A stretch of 64,000 nucleotides of DNA, from positions 62,001 through 126,000 of the forward strand of contig CAVSDW010000019.1 in assembly GCA_963726665.1 (NCBI GenBank). Direction: 5' to 3'. The translations under genes were made by a program, and so were the position numbers. Source of the DNA: RPQJ01 sp963726665. Lineage in GTDB: Bacteria > Pseudomonadota > Gammaproteobacteria > Steroidobacterales > Steroidobacteraceae. This document shows positions 44,111 through 52,467 of the stretch, piece after piece. Below the pieces are notes generated by a model. That model saw only the letters and a list, made by a program, of their open reading frames with translations. It ran no database searches and was not told the origin of the DNA. How positions within the stretch are numbered: position 1 is the first letter of the stretch; each line of letters begins with the position of its first letter.

Positions 44111-44665
44111 ATGCATTCCGCAGCAGACGACTTTCTCGACGAGCAGACGAAAGGCCTCACCGAACTCGCGGAGCACCTTCGCACATCGCGGCTGGCGGCC
44201 GCGCGCAAGGCCGCGATCCAGTCCGCAGCGCGCATCCGGTCGCTGAACGGACGGATACGCCAGCTGGCGCGTTCCGGCGTCCGGCTGACGTCCGTTTCTC
44301 ACGACGCAGCACAGAGCCTCATCGAACTGCAGGGCGAAATCATCAACTCCGCCCTCACCGACGCAGCCGCCCAGATCGAGCGCATCGCCAACACCGGGAG
44401 TTTCCGGGACCTTGCCCGCGATCAGGCGGACGTCCTCAAGTCGACCCGCGAGCGCATCGCGGATGACCTCACGCGCGTCATGACGATCCTGAGGCAGGCG
44501 GCGAGCGATGCTCGCAAGGTCGCGGAGCGGCAGACCGCCGCCCCCGCAGCGAAGAAACGCGCCGCGCCGAAAAAGAAGAAGGCCGCGGCCTCAAAGACGA
44601 AGCGAGTCGTTCGGAAGGCCAAGACCAAGGCGCGGAAGGCGCCACGTCGCGCACGTCGCACCTGA
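44111..44665 (+). CDS. Phasin-like protein with histone H1-like basic tail
   Basis: 184 residues from ATG 44111, which has AGAGGTGG just before it. Residues 10-140 are amphipathic helices of the phasin type (DEQTKGLTELAEHLRTSR, later SALTDAAAQIERIANTG). Residues 145-184 are a Lys/Ala/Pro tail (AAKKRAAPKKKKAAASK, then KAKTKARKAPRRARR) like that of AlgP or PhaF. PhaF-type phasins link polyhydroxyalkanoate granules to DNA; no pha genes are in the window, so this is by analogy only. Confidence 0.7.
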   Translation: MHSAADDFLDEQTKGLTELAEHLRTSRLAAARKAAIQSAARIRSLNGRIRQLARSGVRLTSVSHDAAQSLIELQGEIINSALTDAAAQIERIANTGSFRDLARDQADVLKSTRERIADDLTRVMTILRQAASDARKVAERQTAAPAAKKRAAPKKKKAAASKTKRVVRKAKTKARKAPRRARRT

Positions 44666-44715
44666 GCCTGAGGGCGCCCGGCCTGGCGATCAGGCCGGGT
44701 GGCACCCCGCGATCG

Positions 44716-45525
44716 TCACTTGATCGTCCGGGCCCAGCCGCGGAGTGAATCCGGAAGGTAGGTGTCGGCGTCCGGATCGGCGGCACGGAATGCGCGCAGC
44801 GCATCCGCCGCGCCGGCGATGTCGCCCGAGGCGTACAGCGCCGCGATTGCGGCGGCGCGGTCCGCTGCGCCCGGCGGCGCTGCATTGCCGAGGCTTCGCT
44901 CCAGCGCGGGTGCAGGCGCCGCGACCGACGCCGCCCTGCCGGCCATCTCCGGCACCACTGCCTTGCGCTGGTCGGCCTCGGTCGCATCCATCGACGTCCC
45001 GTTGACGGCAGCGGCGGCAGTCTCGGCCTGAGAGGACCTGGCCGGTGCGGGTGCGGGAGCCTCGACCGTGGCCTGTGGAACAGTCACCGCGGGGGCTGCT
45101 GCGCCCGGCGCCGGGACGGTCGCGCCCTGACCTTGATTGTCCGGCGCCTCCTTTTCCTCCGCAGACTGCACGGGTACTTCCTTCGCAGCCTGCGCAGGTA
45201 CCGATTCTTCCATCCGGATCGACGGCGCAACATCGCGGTCTCGCGGCATCAGCTGCACGAGAATGAACGCGAGTCCGGCCACGGTCGCCGCTGCGGCCAG
45301 GGGTTGCCACTGCATCCATCGATTCCGTGGCCGGGGGCTGGACGAGACGGCCTTTGTGCCCGCGCCACGATCCTGCACGGACTTGCGTGCGGCGGCGATG
45401 ATCGCAGCATCGAGCGCGGACGGTGGCTGTTCATCCGAGGCCTGTCGCCACGCCTGATTCAGCGCCCCGTCCTGGACCTCGTCCCCGTCGGGTGGCTGTG
45501 GACCTTTGCGGTCGTGATTGCTCAT
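44716..45525 (-). CDS. Putative anti-sigma factor, single membrane segment
   Basis: 269 residues. The N-terminal cytoplasmic part (about 75 residues, ALNQAWRQASDEQPPSALDAAI) is followed by one membrane helix (PLAAAATVAGLAFILVQL) and a long Ala/Pro-rich periplasmic linker. The end (AAIAALYASGDIAGAADALRAF) looks like a small helical repeat. It overlaps the sigma-factor gene by four bases, the usual arrangement for a sigma factor and its membrane inhibitor. No zinc-binding HxxxCxxC motif is seen, so the anti-sigma role is inferred from context. Confidence 0.65.
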   Translation of the reverse strand: MSNHDRKGPQPPDGDEVQDGALNQAWRQASDEQPPSALDAAIIAAARKSVQDRGAGTKAVSSSPRPRNRWMQWQPLAAAATVAGLAFILVQLMPRDRDVAPSIRMEESVPAQAAKEVPVQSAEEKEAPDNQGQGATVPAPGAAAPAVTVPQATVEAPAPAPARSSQAETAAAAVNGTSMDATEADQRKAVVPEMAGRAASVAAPAPALERSLGNAAPPGAADRAAAIAALYASGDIAGAADALRAFRAADPDADTYLPDSLRGWARTIK

Positions 45526-46121
45526 TGCAGGTCCTCCAGCGCCGCGCGCAGTCGGCGGTAGGCATAGCGCAACCGGCTCTTGACCGTCTCGCCGGAGGCG
45601 GCCGTGAGGCTGGCGATTTCCTCCAGCGAGAGGCCGCCCTCGACGTGCAACAGGAATGCGTCCCGCTGCAGCTTCGGCACCTCGGCGAGCGCCGCGACGA
45701 GCCGGCGGCGAGCCTCACCGTCGATGGTTGCATACAGTGGATCGTCGCTCCCATCGCGCGACGCCGACATTGACTCCTCTGCCAGCGCGACCGTCGCCTC
45801 GTCCTCGAGAGAGGCCAGCGTGACGCCATGGCGGGAACGCCAGTGATCGACCATCCGGTGCCGCGCGAGCGTGTACAGCCAGGTCGAGAACTTCGCCTGC
45901 GCCTCGTAGCGCTCGCGCGCGCCGATCACACGGAGCCAGAGGTCCTGGTGCAGTTCATCCGCCGTGGCGCCATTGCCGCCCGCGTGGCGCAGGAAGTAAC
46001 GGTAGGTGGCGGCCTTGTGCCGCGCATAGAGCGTCTCGAACGCATGCGCATCGCCGTGACCGTAGGCACGCATCAACGCCTCGTCGGTACGCTCGTCCTG
46101 CTCGGCGTTCGCGGGTTGCAT
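45522..46121 (-). CDS. Sigma-70 family (ECF-type) RNA polymerase sigma factor
   Basis: 199 residues from ATG 46121. Region 2 spans about residues 25-95 (AFETLYARHKAATYRYFLRH, LHQDLWLRVIGARERYEAQA, FSTWLYTLARHRMVDHWR); region 4 is at the end (KLQRDAFLLHVEGGLSLEEI, then GETVKSRLRYAYRRLRAAL). It directs polymerase to a small regulon, probably on an envelope or stress signal. It sits between an upstream secreted protein and a downstream anti-sigma-like gene on one transcript. The open frame upstream of 46121 is the neighbour's DNA read out of frame. Confidence 0.88.
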   Translation of the reverse strand: MQPANAEQDERTDEALMRAYGHGDAHAFETLYARHKAATYRYFLRHAGGNGATADELHQDLWLRVIGARERYEAQAKFSTWLYTLARHRMVDHWRSRHGVTLASLEDEATVALAEESMSASRDGSDDPLYATIDGEARRRLVAALAEVPKLQRDAFLLHVEGGLSLEEIASLTAASGETVKSRLRYAYRRLRAALEDLQ

Positions 46122-46168
46122 CCGCCGCGCAGTATCGACCGGCGCGGCGGATGCGGCAATCGCGAGCC

Positions 46169-47000
46169 TCAGGGATCCGGGACGAAGCCGAGCGCAGCCG
46201 GGAACGGGTCGGGGTCCCGGCGCGGGTGGACTGTGTTGCCGCTGCGGAATCACGCCCATGGCGACCAGCGTCTCGCGGCGCTCGTAACGGATGGCGATCA
46301 TTTCGTCCGGCTGCGAGCTGGCACGCTCGAACTCGACCTGCTCGACCGGCGAATATTCCCCACGACCGTGCCCGGTGCCGAGCGAGGGTTGCTCCATGGC
46401 CGGTGCTGGCGCAGCCGAGCCCGCAGCACGGCTCGCCTTGGCTTCACCTGAGGCGTCGGCCTCGGCCCGGCTCATTGTTTCCTGCGTGCCCGACCAACTG
46501 CCGTTGCCGATCCAAGCCGGTCTCTCGACCGGTCGCTCACGAAACAAGGCTACTCCGATGACTCCAAGGTCATTCGGTCGCCCGGTGCGGGCCGCGTAGG
46601 AATCCGCCGGGTCGGAGAAGTAGAACGCGGCGGTCCGGCTCAGGTCCTTGCGCCAGCCCTGGATGTTCACGTAGCCACCCGGCTCGAGGACATACCCGGA
46701 CTGGTCGGGCGAGGCTGACTCGCCGGTGACGGCATTGACTCCGTCCACGCTCACGACCGCCAGCAGCCGCCGGCCGGAGCAATTGCGGATGCGGATGGCG
46801 TACTCGTTGCCGGGTTGACCCACGACGTACCGTCGGCCGTGGTGGCGGTACACCGGCAGTGCCTCGCTCGCAGCGCGGTCGTAGATGTCGACGCGCGCCA
46901 GCGAGTCCGCGTGTGAAACGGCAAAGGGGGCAATCGCAATCGCGAGGGCTGTCGCGGTTGCGAGGGCCAGCAGCGTGCGGCGAGGGATGGTCTGACTCAT
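46169..47000 (-). CDS. Exported protein of unknown function, one frame break near its end
   Basis: About 277 residues from ATG 47000 (GGAGATCGAGCC before it). Signal peptide ending AVSHADS. The mature part has conserved-looking blocks: YRHHGRRYVVGQPGNEYAIR, VVSVDGVNAVTGESAS, GGYVNIQGWRKD and FYFSDPADSYAARTGRPND. Near 46220 the frame must slip by one base to reach DPDPFPAALGFVPDP and the stop at 46169; without the slip it runs into the sigma gene. It is the first gene of the sigma operon, so it may be the product or sensor of that regulon. I do not recognise the family. Confidence 0.7.
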
Positions 47001-47076
47001 GGCTCGATCTCCGTTTGCAGGGTGTGCGTACCTGTAAACGGCCGGCATCGCGCTGCGGGGTTAAGTCTCGCCACCT

Positions 47077-48097
47077 CTCCCTGTCTCCGGCACAGCTCCA
47101 CTCGATCGCCGAGCAGCACTACCCTGGCGAATTCGAGGTGCTGGTGATCGACGACGGCTCGAAGGACGCCACGGCGGCTGTCGTCGAGGCCAACCCTCGC
47201 CCCTGGCTGCGCCTGTTGCGCCAGCCCCGCAACATGGGCAAGTCGGCCGCTCTCAATCGCGGCCTCGCGGAAGCCAGGCACGACTACGTCGTAACGCTCG
47301 ACGCGGACTCCTACCTGTACCGCGACGCACTCGAGCGGCTCGTGGAAAGGTACTTCAGCGACCCGGCGTCGACGCGCGCGGTGGCCGGGACGATGCTGGT
47401 GCGCAATTCGCGCAAGAACTGGATCACGCGCGCGCAGGAGTGGGATTACTTCCACGGCATCTCGGCGATCAAGCGAGTCCAGTCCCTGTTCCAGGGCACG
47501 ATGGTGGCGCAGGGCGCCTTTTCGATCTACGACCGCGAGGCGCTGCGCGAAGTGGGCGGCTGGAAGCCCTGCGTCGGCGAGGACATCGTCCTGACCTGGG
47601 CCATGCTGGAGCGCGGCTGGCGGGTCGGTCACGCCGAGGATGCCTGCTGCTTCACGAACGTGCCGGACACGCTTCGCCAGTTCGTCCGCCAGCGGCAGCG
47701 CTGGAGCCGCGGCATGATGGAAGCGTTCCGGCAGCACCCACGGGTCCTCGTGGCGATCCGCATGTCGACGCTGTTCGTCTGGTGGAACGTGCTCTTCCCG
47801 TGGCTGGACCTCGCTTACACGCTCTTCTTCATCCCGGGCGTGGTCCTCGCATTCTTCGGCATCTTCTGGATCGCGGGCCCCTTGACGCTCGTGCTGCTGC
47901 CGATGGCCCTGCTGATGAACTACCTGATGTACCGGATCGGAAGGCACATGTTCGCATCGCAGGGCCTGCGCGTAAGGCGGAATACGGTGGGCTTCCTGCT
48001 GTATGCGTTCGCGTACAGCCTCATCCTCCAGCCGGCGAGCGTCGCGGGCCATTTCTCAGAGCTGCTCGGGCTGCGCAAGACCTGGGGCTCGAAGTGA
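47077..48097 (+). pseudogene. Family 2 glycosyltransferase (PgaC/BcsA-like), 5' end missing
   Basis: The catalytic core is intact: FEVLVIDDGSKDATA, YVVTLDADSYLYRDAL, CVGEDIVLTW and the QxxRW motif in FVRQRQRWSRGMMEA, followed by three or four membrane segments near the C-terminus. This is the plan of processive exopolysaccharide synthases such as PgaC. The first 50-100 residues expected before FEVLVID (leading membrane helix and the first nucleotide-binding strand) are absent, no in-frame ATG precedes the core, and the divergent gene starts only 76 bases upstream. The left limit given here is where plausible residues begin. It overlaps the next gene by GTGA. Confidence 0.7.
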
Positions 48098-49047
48098 ATC
48101 TCCCGATTCGAGCCGCGCTCGTGACGTTTGCCCTCCTGTCCCTGGCGCCGTCGGTCTCGACGGCCACGGAGGACGCGCAGGTCGAGCGCACGGGTGCGCT
48201 TGCCGAGTCCCGCTTTGAAAGTGACGCGGACGATTTCGACGCCCTGCTGCTCCGCGGGGGACTCCTGCTGGACTACGAGTCGCACCTGCAGAATCGCGGT
48301 TTCGCTGTCCAGGACACGCATTATTCGCAAGGCAACTGGAGCGAGGACGTGCCGGGCTTCATTGGCATCTACCGCAGCCAGAAACGCGACACGATGGAGG
48401 GCGTTCGTGCCGAGGCCGGCGTGGTGTCGGTGGCCGGTCGCGCGCGTCCTGTCGGCGATGTCACCTGGAGCGTGCGTCCACGAGAGTCGACTGGATTTGA
48501 GCTGATCGCCGCCGGCGACGTGGTCGGGACCCGCGAAGCGATCGAACAAGGCATCAGCTACGGCCTCCTGGCCGCGAGCGTAGAGCAGCAGTTCGGCGAG
48601 CGTCTGACAGGCATCGCCCTCGTCGGCTGGCAGCCATTCACGGACAGCAACTCCCGCACGCTGTTTCGCGCGCGACTGATCCTGTCGGTGGTGCCCGAGC
48701 AGGGCTTGTCTGCCCAGGTCCGCTGGCGGCAATACGCGAGCAGCGAGGAAGGAACCACTGCCTATTACAATCCCGGGCGCTATTGCAACTGGGATGCCGG
48801 GCTGTCGTTGCGTCGACACATCGGCACGTGGGTCGTCTCGGGCCTCGCAGGCGCGGGCCAGGAACGCGCAGACAGCGGTCCGTGGCAGACAACCGGTCTC
48901 GCAGAGATTCGCGCCGAAGGTTCGCTGTCCGGCGATATGCGCCTCGCCGTCGGCCTCGTGTACAGCAGTGCAGCGGGCTTTGCGACCTCTCCCGATTACT
49001 GGTACAGCTCGGTCAACGTGAGCTTGATCGTTCCGTTCAAGCACTGA
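48094..49047 (+). CDS. Putative outer-membrane beta-barrel, polysaccharide-associated
   Basis: 317 residues from GTG 48094, overlapping the glycosyltransferase stop. Signal peptide (ALVTFALLSLAPSVSTA). The mature protein is made of alternating aromatic/polar strands, e.g. GISYGLLAASVEQQFGERL, GLSAQVRWRQYASSEEG, and a final strand YYSSVNVSLIVPFKH-like ending in the window as WYSSVNVSLIVPFKH. No Cys pair or enzyme motif. Coupling to a PgaC-like synthase suggests an export role like PgaA, but sequence similarity is not obvious to me. Confidence 0.65.
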   Translation: MNLPIRAALVTFALLSLAPSVSTATEDAQVERTGALAESRFESDADDFDALLLRGGLLLDYESHLQNRGFAVQDTHYSQGNWSEDVPGFIGIYRSQKRDTMEGVRAEAGVVSVAGRARPVGDVTWSVRPRESTGFELIAAGDVVGTREAIEQGISYGLLAASVEQQFGERLTGIALVGWQPFTDSNSRTLFRARLILSVVPEQGLSAQVRWRQYASSEEGTTAYYNPGRYCNWDAGLSLRRHIGTWVVSGLAGAGQERADSGPWQTTGLAEIRAEGSLSGDMRLAVGLVYSSAAGFATSPDYWYSSVNVSLIVPFKH

Positions 49048-49449
49048 GACTTCGCCCAGCCTTCTTCAGCTGGACGATGTGCGCGGGCTCCCGCATCTCG
49101 CGCCGCTCCGCCGCCATTCGATCCGAATCGAGCGGCCAGGACACAGCCTTGCGACGGCGATCGTAAGACGCGAAAAGCCGGCGGCGCGTCACCCTTTCGG
49201 CACTTCACAGGGAGCGACTGAAACTCGCTGGCTATAGTCGGGCGCACATTCAATTGAACCGCGAGGCCGACCGATTGATTTGGCCGGGATCGACCGTCTA
49301 ACGAAGCCCAGAGAAATCTGGGCTTCTTCGTTTCAGGGTTGGGGAAATGATAAGCAGACGCATTTCGCCATTTTTAGCTCCCTGACGGTGCCGCACCGGA
49401 ACCGTCATCGCGCGACAGCCAGCGACTTATTCCTCGAGGGGAACTCACC
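49048..49449. other. 402-base leader region of the multiheme cytochrome gene
   Basis: No coding frame is convincing. It holds a TATAGT -10-like box at 49232-49237, the palindrome TTCAATTGAA at 49249-49258, a GGCC-loop-GGCC pair at 49264-49284 and a perfect ten-pair hairpin at 49303-49326. Together these suggest a short structured transcript ending before the cytochrome gene, either an attenuating leader or a small RNA. It lacks the conserved core of the c-di-GMP-I riboswitch often found before such cytochromes. Confidence 0.4.
49303..49326 (+). terminator. Intrinsic-terminator-like hairpin in cytochrome leader
   Basis: Stem GAAGCCCAGA / TCTGGGCTTC is perfect over ten pairs with a GAAA tetraloop and is followed by TTCGTTTC, a weak U-tract. 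It stands 124 bases before the cytochrome start, so it could attenuate that gene or end a small RNA. Confidence 0.55.
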
Positions 49450-51663
49450 ATGAATGGATTGCAGAGCGGGAACTTCAATATACGCGTCAACTGGATCTTT
49501 CTTGCCTGGATAACGCTTTGTTCACTGCTGTTCGCCGGCCAGGCATCGGCACTGACGCTCTCACCGACCAAAGTGACGGTCGCGGTGGGAAGCAGCGCCG
49601 CGGTGAAGATCAGCAGTGCGAGCGGCCAGATCCAGGCAGAGTCGAAGAACACCGCTGTGGTGAAGGCCTCGCTGTCGAACGTGACGACGACCGGGGCGAC
49701 GCTCACGGTCTACGGCGTGAGCGCGGGCAGCGCGACCGTCTATGTCCGCGACGCCAGGACGTCGAATATCAGCCTGCCGGTCACGGTCGTCAAATCCATG
49801 AGCGTGTCACCGACTTCGTTGACACTTGCGGTCGGCGCCAGCGGCCGGCTCACCGCCAGCAACTATTCAGGCACCGTGTCCGCGAGCTCTGCCAGCACCG
49901 GCATCGCCACGACCTCGGTCAGCGGCAATGTCGTGACGGTCAAGGGCCTGAAGGCGGGCAGCACTGTAGTGTCAGTGAGGGACAGCAAGGTTACGGTCAG
50001 CGTGCCGATCACGGTGGGCACCTCGACCGCGAGTACCGCCTGGGTCTACAAGGTCCTGGCGACGAACGACCTCGGCATGCACTGCGTGGACGCTGACTTC
50101 TCGGTGTTCTCGATCCTGCCGCCCTATAACGTGGTGAATGCGCAGGTCGTGCGCCGCGCCTCGACCGGCAAGCCCGTTGTCATGAACGACTCGCTCGTGA
50201 GCATTCGCTACGAAGCCGTCTATGACGGCGCGTCGTCGATCAACAGCACGAGCCTGGGCGGCAAGACCAATTTCTGGACGTATGCGAAGCCGCTGTACGG
50301 CGCAACGCTCGCCTCGGGCCAGGGCCTGAAGAACCTGTACATGCCTAAGGACGCCCCATCCCTCGCGGCGCATTCACTGTCCTGGAACACCGCGGGCGGC
50401 CTGTTCAAGGCCGAGGGCGTTCCGATCATGCCGACGGATGACGCGGGCAACTCGAATCGCTACCCATTGATGCGGCTCGTGGCCACCGAGAAGGCGACGG
50501 GAAAAGACGTGGCCTACCTGGATGTCGTACTGCCGGTGTCCGAGGAAACGACGTGCTCCGACTGCCATGACAACATCAGCCGAGGGAGCGCCACGCAGCG
50601 AACTGGCATCACCTGGTCGGCCGCGTTGGACAAGGAAATCCGCACACGCGAGAACGTCCTGCTGCTGCACGACAACATGAGCAAGACCAACCTGATGGCG
50701 TCGAAGCCCGTCCTGTGCGCGGGCTGCCATTACTCCCCGGCGCTGGACCTCGCCGGCACCGGCCCCAGCCCCACGCAGAAATTGCACAGGACCATGTCTT
50801 CGGCGATGCATGCGTATCACAGCAACAAGATGGCGGGCTTCACGGACGACTGGGTCCGCCTCGGCGGGACGCCCAATTCGCAGACTCAGGCCTGCTACAC
50901 CTGTCATCCCGGGAGAAACACCAAGTGCCTGCGCGGGGCGATGACGGAGACCGTGAACTGCCAGAACTGCCACGGCAACATGGCTGCCGTGGGCGGGATG
51001 ACCGCGCTGAATACAGGCGGCAGCATCGACGGCACGAACGATGGCAAGCCGCGCCGTCCGTGGATGGACCTGCCTCGCTGCCAGTCCTGCCACACCGGCG
51101 ACGCCGTCAGCTATTCGAAGCTCGATCCGTCGCTCATGGCGTCCGATGGGCTGCGTGCGATCGCCGCGTTCAACCCGACGGATGCGTCCGCCTCGCCGCG
51201 ACTTGCGAGCAACATCAGGTTCGCCGAAAACAGCGGCAAGCTGTTCCGCTACAGCAAGGGCCACAGCGGCATCGCCTGCGAAGGCTGCCACAACAGCACG
51301 CACGCGATCTGGTCGAATCCGGTCGACACGCACAACGACAACGTCGCGGCGAAGGAACTGCAGGGCCACACCGGAACGGTGGCCGAGTGCTCGACCTGCC
51401 ATGCACCGGGTTCGCTCGCCCTCACGCTGAACGGCCCGCACGGCATGCACAACGTCGGCGACTCGCGCTGGACGTCGGGACACGAAAACCTCGCGAAGGC
51501 AAACGTGCAGGCTTGCGCCGCGTGCCACGGCACGAACTACCGCGGCACCGTGCTCTCGAAGACTGCTGCCGTCCGCACCTGGAGCACCGAGTACGGCACG
51601 CGCACCGTGCCCAAGGGCCAGGTCGTGGGTTGCTACGACTGCCACAACGGCCCGAACCCGTAA
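49450..51663 (+). CDS. Nine-haem c-type cytochrome with two Ig-like domains
   Basis: 737 residues. Signal peptide ends near LLFAGQASA. Two bacterial Ig-like (Big) domains occupy about 35-115 and 117-195 (LTLSPTKVTVAVGSSAAVKI; MSVSPTSLTLAVGASGRL). A block with DLGMHCVDADFSVFSILPPY follows. From about residue 370 to the end there are nine CxxCH haem sites: CSDCH, CAGCH, CYTCH, CQNCH, CQSCH, CEGCH, CSTCH, CAACH and CYDCH. It is exported and probably carries electrons in the periplasm or at the outer surface. No porin-cytochrome partners are adjacent. Relatives with the GMHC block and Ig domains occur in metal-reducing and environmental Proteobacteria. Confidence 0.9.
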   Translation: MNGLQSGNFNIRVNWIFLAWITLCSLLFAGQASALTLSPTKVTVAVGSSAAVKISSASGQIQAESKNTAVVKASLSNVTTTGATLTVYGVSAGSATVYVRDARTSNISLPVTVVKSMSVSPTSLTLAVGASGRLTASNYSGTVSASSASTGIATTSVSGNVVTVKGLKAGSTVVSVRDSKVTVSVPITVGTSTASTAWVYKVLATNDLGMHCVDADFSVFSILPPYNVVNAQVVRRASTGKPVVMNDSLVSIRYEAVYDGASSINSTSLGGKTNFWTYAKPLYGATLASGQGLKNLYMPKDAPSLAAHSLSWNTAGGLFKAEGVPIMPTDDAGNSNRYPLMRLVATEKATGKDVAYLDVVLPVSEETTCSDCHDNISRGSATQRTGITWSAALDKEIRTRENVLLLHDNMSKTNLMASKPVLCAGCHYSPALDLAGTGPSPTQKLHRTMSSAMHAYHSNKMAGFTDDWVRLGGTPNSQTQACYTCHPGRNTKCLRGAMTETVNCQNCHGNMAAVGGMTALNTGGSIDGTNDGKPRRPWMDLPRCQSCHTGDAVSYSKLDPSLMASDGLRAIAAFNPTDASASPRLASNIRFAENSGKLFRYSKGHSGIACEGCHNSTHAIWSNPVDTHNDNVAAKELQGHTGTVAECSTCHAPGSLALTLNGPHGMHNVGDSRWTSGHENLAKANVQACAACHGTNYRGTVLSKTAAVRTWSTEYGTRTVPKGQVVGCYDCHNGPNP

Positions 51664-51677
51664 TCGACGGCGGGTGA

Positions 51678-51711
51678 AAGATGCCCGGCGACGCGAGTCG
51701 TCGGGCATCTT
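51678..51711. terminator. Strong bidirectional hairpin terminator
   Basis: A 15-pair stem (outer AAGATGCCCG with CGGGCATCTT) and a GCGA loop lie between the convergent cytochrome and kdpE genes, 14 bases after the cytochrome stop. The A-rich and T-rich flanks are weak, but the stem is the strongest in the window. Confidence 0.6.
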
Positions 51712-51759
51712 CGTCGTCGGCCGGATCGAACGCGTACGGAGCGTCCCGAACGTAGCGGA

Positions 51760-52467
51760 TCAGTCTTCGTCCGGATCGCCTGTTCTCAGTCGATAACCGA
51801 CGCCAGCTTCGGTCACCAGAAATCGCGGGCGCCGCGGGTCAGGCTCGAGCTTGTCGCGCAGGCCCTTTATGCACACACGCAGCGCGCCGGAGTCTCCGGC
51901 TCGGTCCGGGCCCCAGACCTCGCGCAACAGCTGTCGCGATGTGACGATCATCCCATCCTGGCGCGCGAGGCAGTCGAGGACGCGGTACTCCAGCGGAGTC
52001 AGGTGGATCGTGCCCGACGGCCCGATCGCGGCACGGCGGCTCAGATCGACACGCGCCTGGCCGAGCGAGAGCGCTGGCAGGGCATCCGCACCACGGGACG
52101 ATCTGCGCAGCCCGGCACGGACGCGCGCCAGCAGCTCGGGTGCACTGAATGGCTTGGTGACATAGTCGTCGGCACCCGCGTCCAGCGCTGCGACCTTCTG
52201 AGATTCCAGAGTGCGCGCCGACAGTACGACGATGGGCACGGGCGACCACTTTCGGACGCGGCGGATCACATTCACTCCGTCTTCGTCCGGCAGCCCCAGG
52301 TCGATCAGCAGCAGGTCAGGCTTTCGGGTGCGCGCCTCGATCTCGCCACGCGCACCATCGCCCGCCTCCGTGACTCGGTAGTGCTCCGCCTCGAGAAGCA
52401 GACGCAGGACCGCGCGGATGCCAGGTTCGTCCTCGATGACGAGGATCTGGTGCATCGCCTCTGTCAT
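51760..52467 (-). CDS. kdpE: KDP operon response regulator
   Basis: 235 residues. Receiver domain with acidic pocket IEDEP, phospho-acceptor Asp56 in LLLIDLGLPDEDG and Lys in VTKPFS; C-terminal OmpR-type winged helix (HLTPLEYRVLDCLARQ, VWGPDRAGDSGALRVCIKGL, VGYRL). It activates kdp transcription when phosphorylated by KdpD. Its ATG overlaps the kdpD stop by four bases. Last gene of the operon. Confidence 0.95.
   Translation of the reverse strand: MTEAMHQILVIEDEPGIRAVLRLLLEAEHYRVTEAGDGARGEIEARTRKPDLLLIDLGLPDEDGVNVIRRVRKWSPVPIVVLSARTLESQKVAALDAGADDYVTKPFSAPELLARVRAGLRRSSRGADALPALSLGQARVDLSRRAAIGPSGTIHLTPLEYRVLDCLARQDGMIVTSRQLLREVWGPDRAGDSGALRVCIKGLRDKLEPDPRRPRFLVTEAGVGYRLRTGDPDED

Noticed and set aside
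45522..47000. A fused exported-protein/sigma-factor gene
   Set aside because: A one-base slip near 46220 restores a plausible C-terminus and stop at 46169 for the exported protein; the sigma factor has its own ATG at 46121.
49200..49330. c-di-GMP-I (GEMM) riboswitch before the multiheme cytochrome
   Set aside because: The conserved core of that riboswitch, including its GACGCAAAG-like segment, is not present.
50374..51708. 444-codon open frame antisense to the cytochrome
   Set aside because: It is composed of Arg, Val, Ala and His with no motif, while the plus strand has a signal peptide and nine haem sites.
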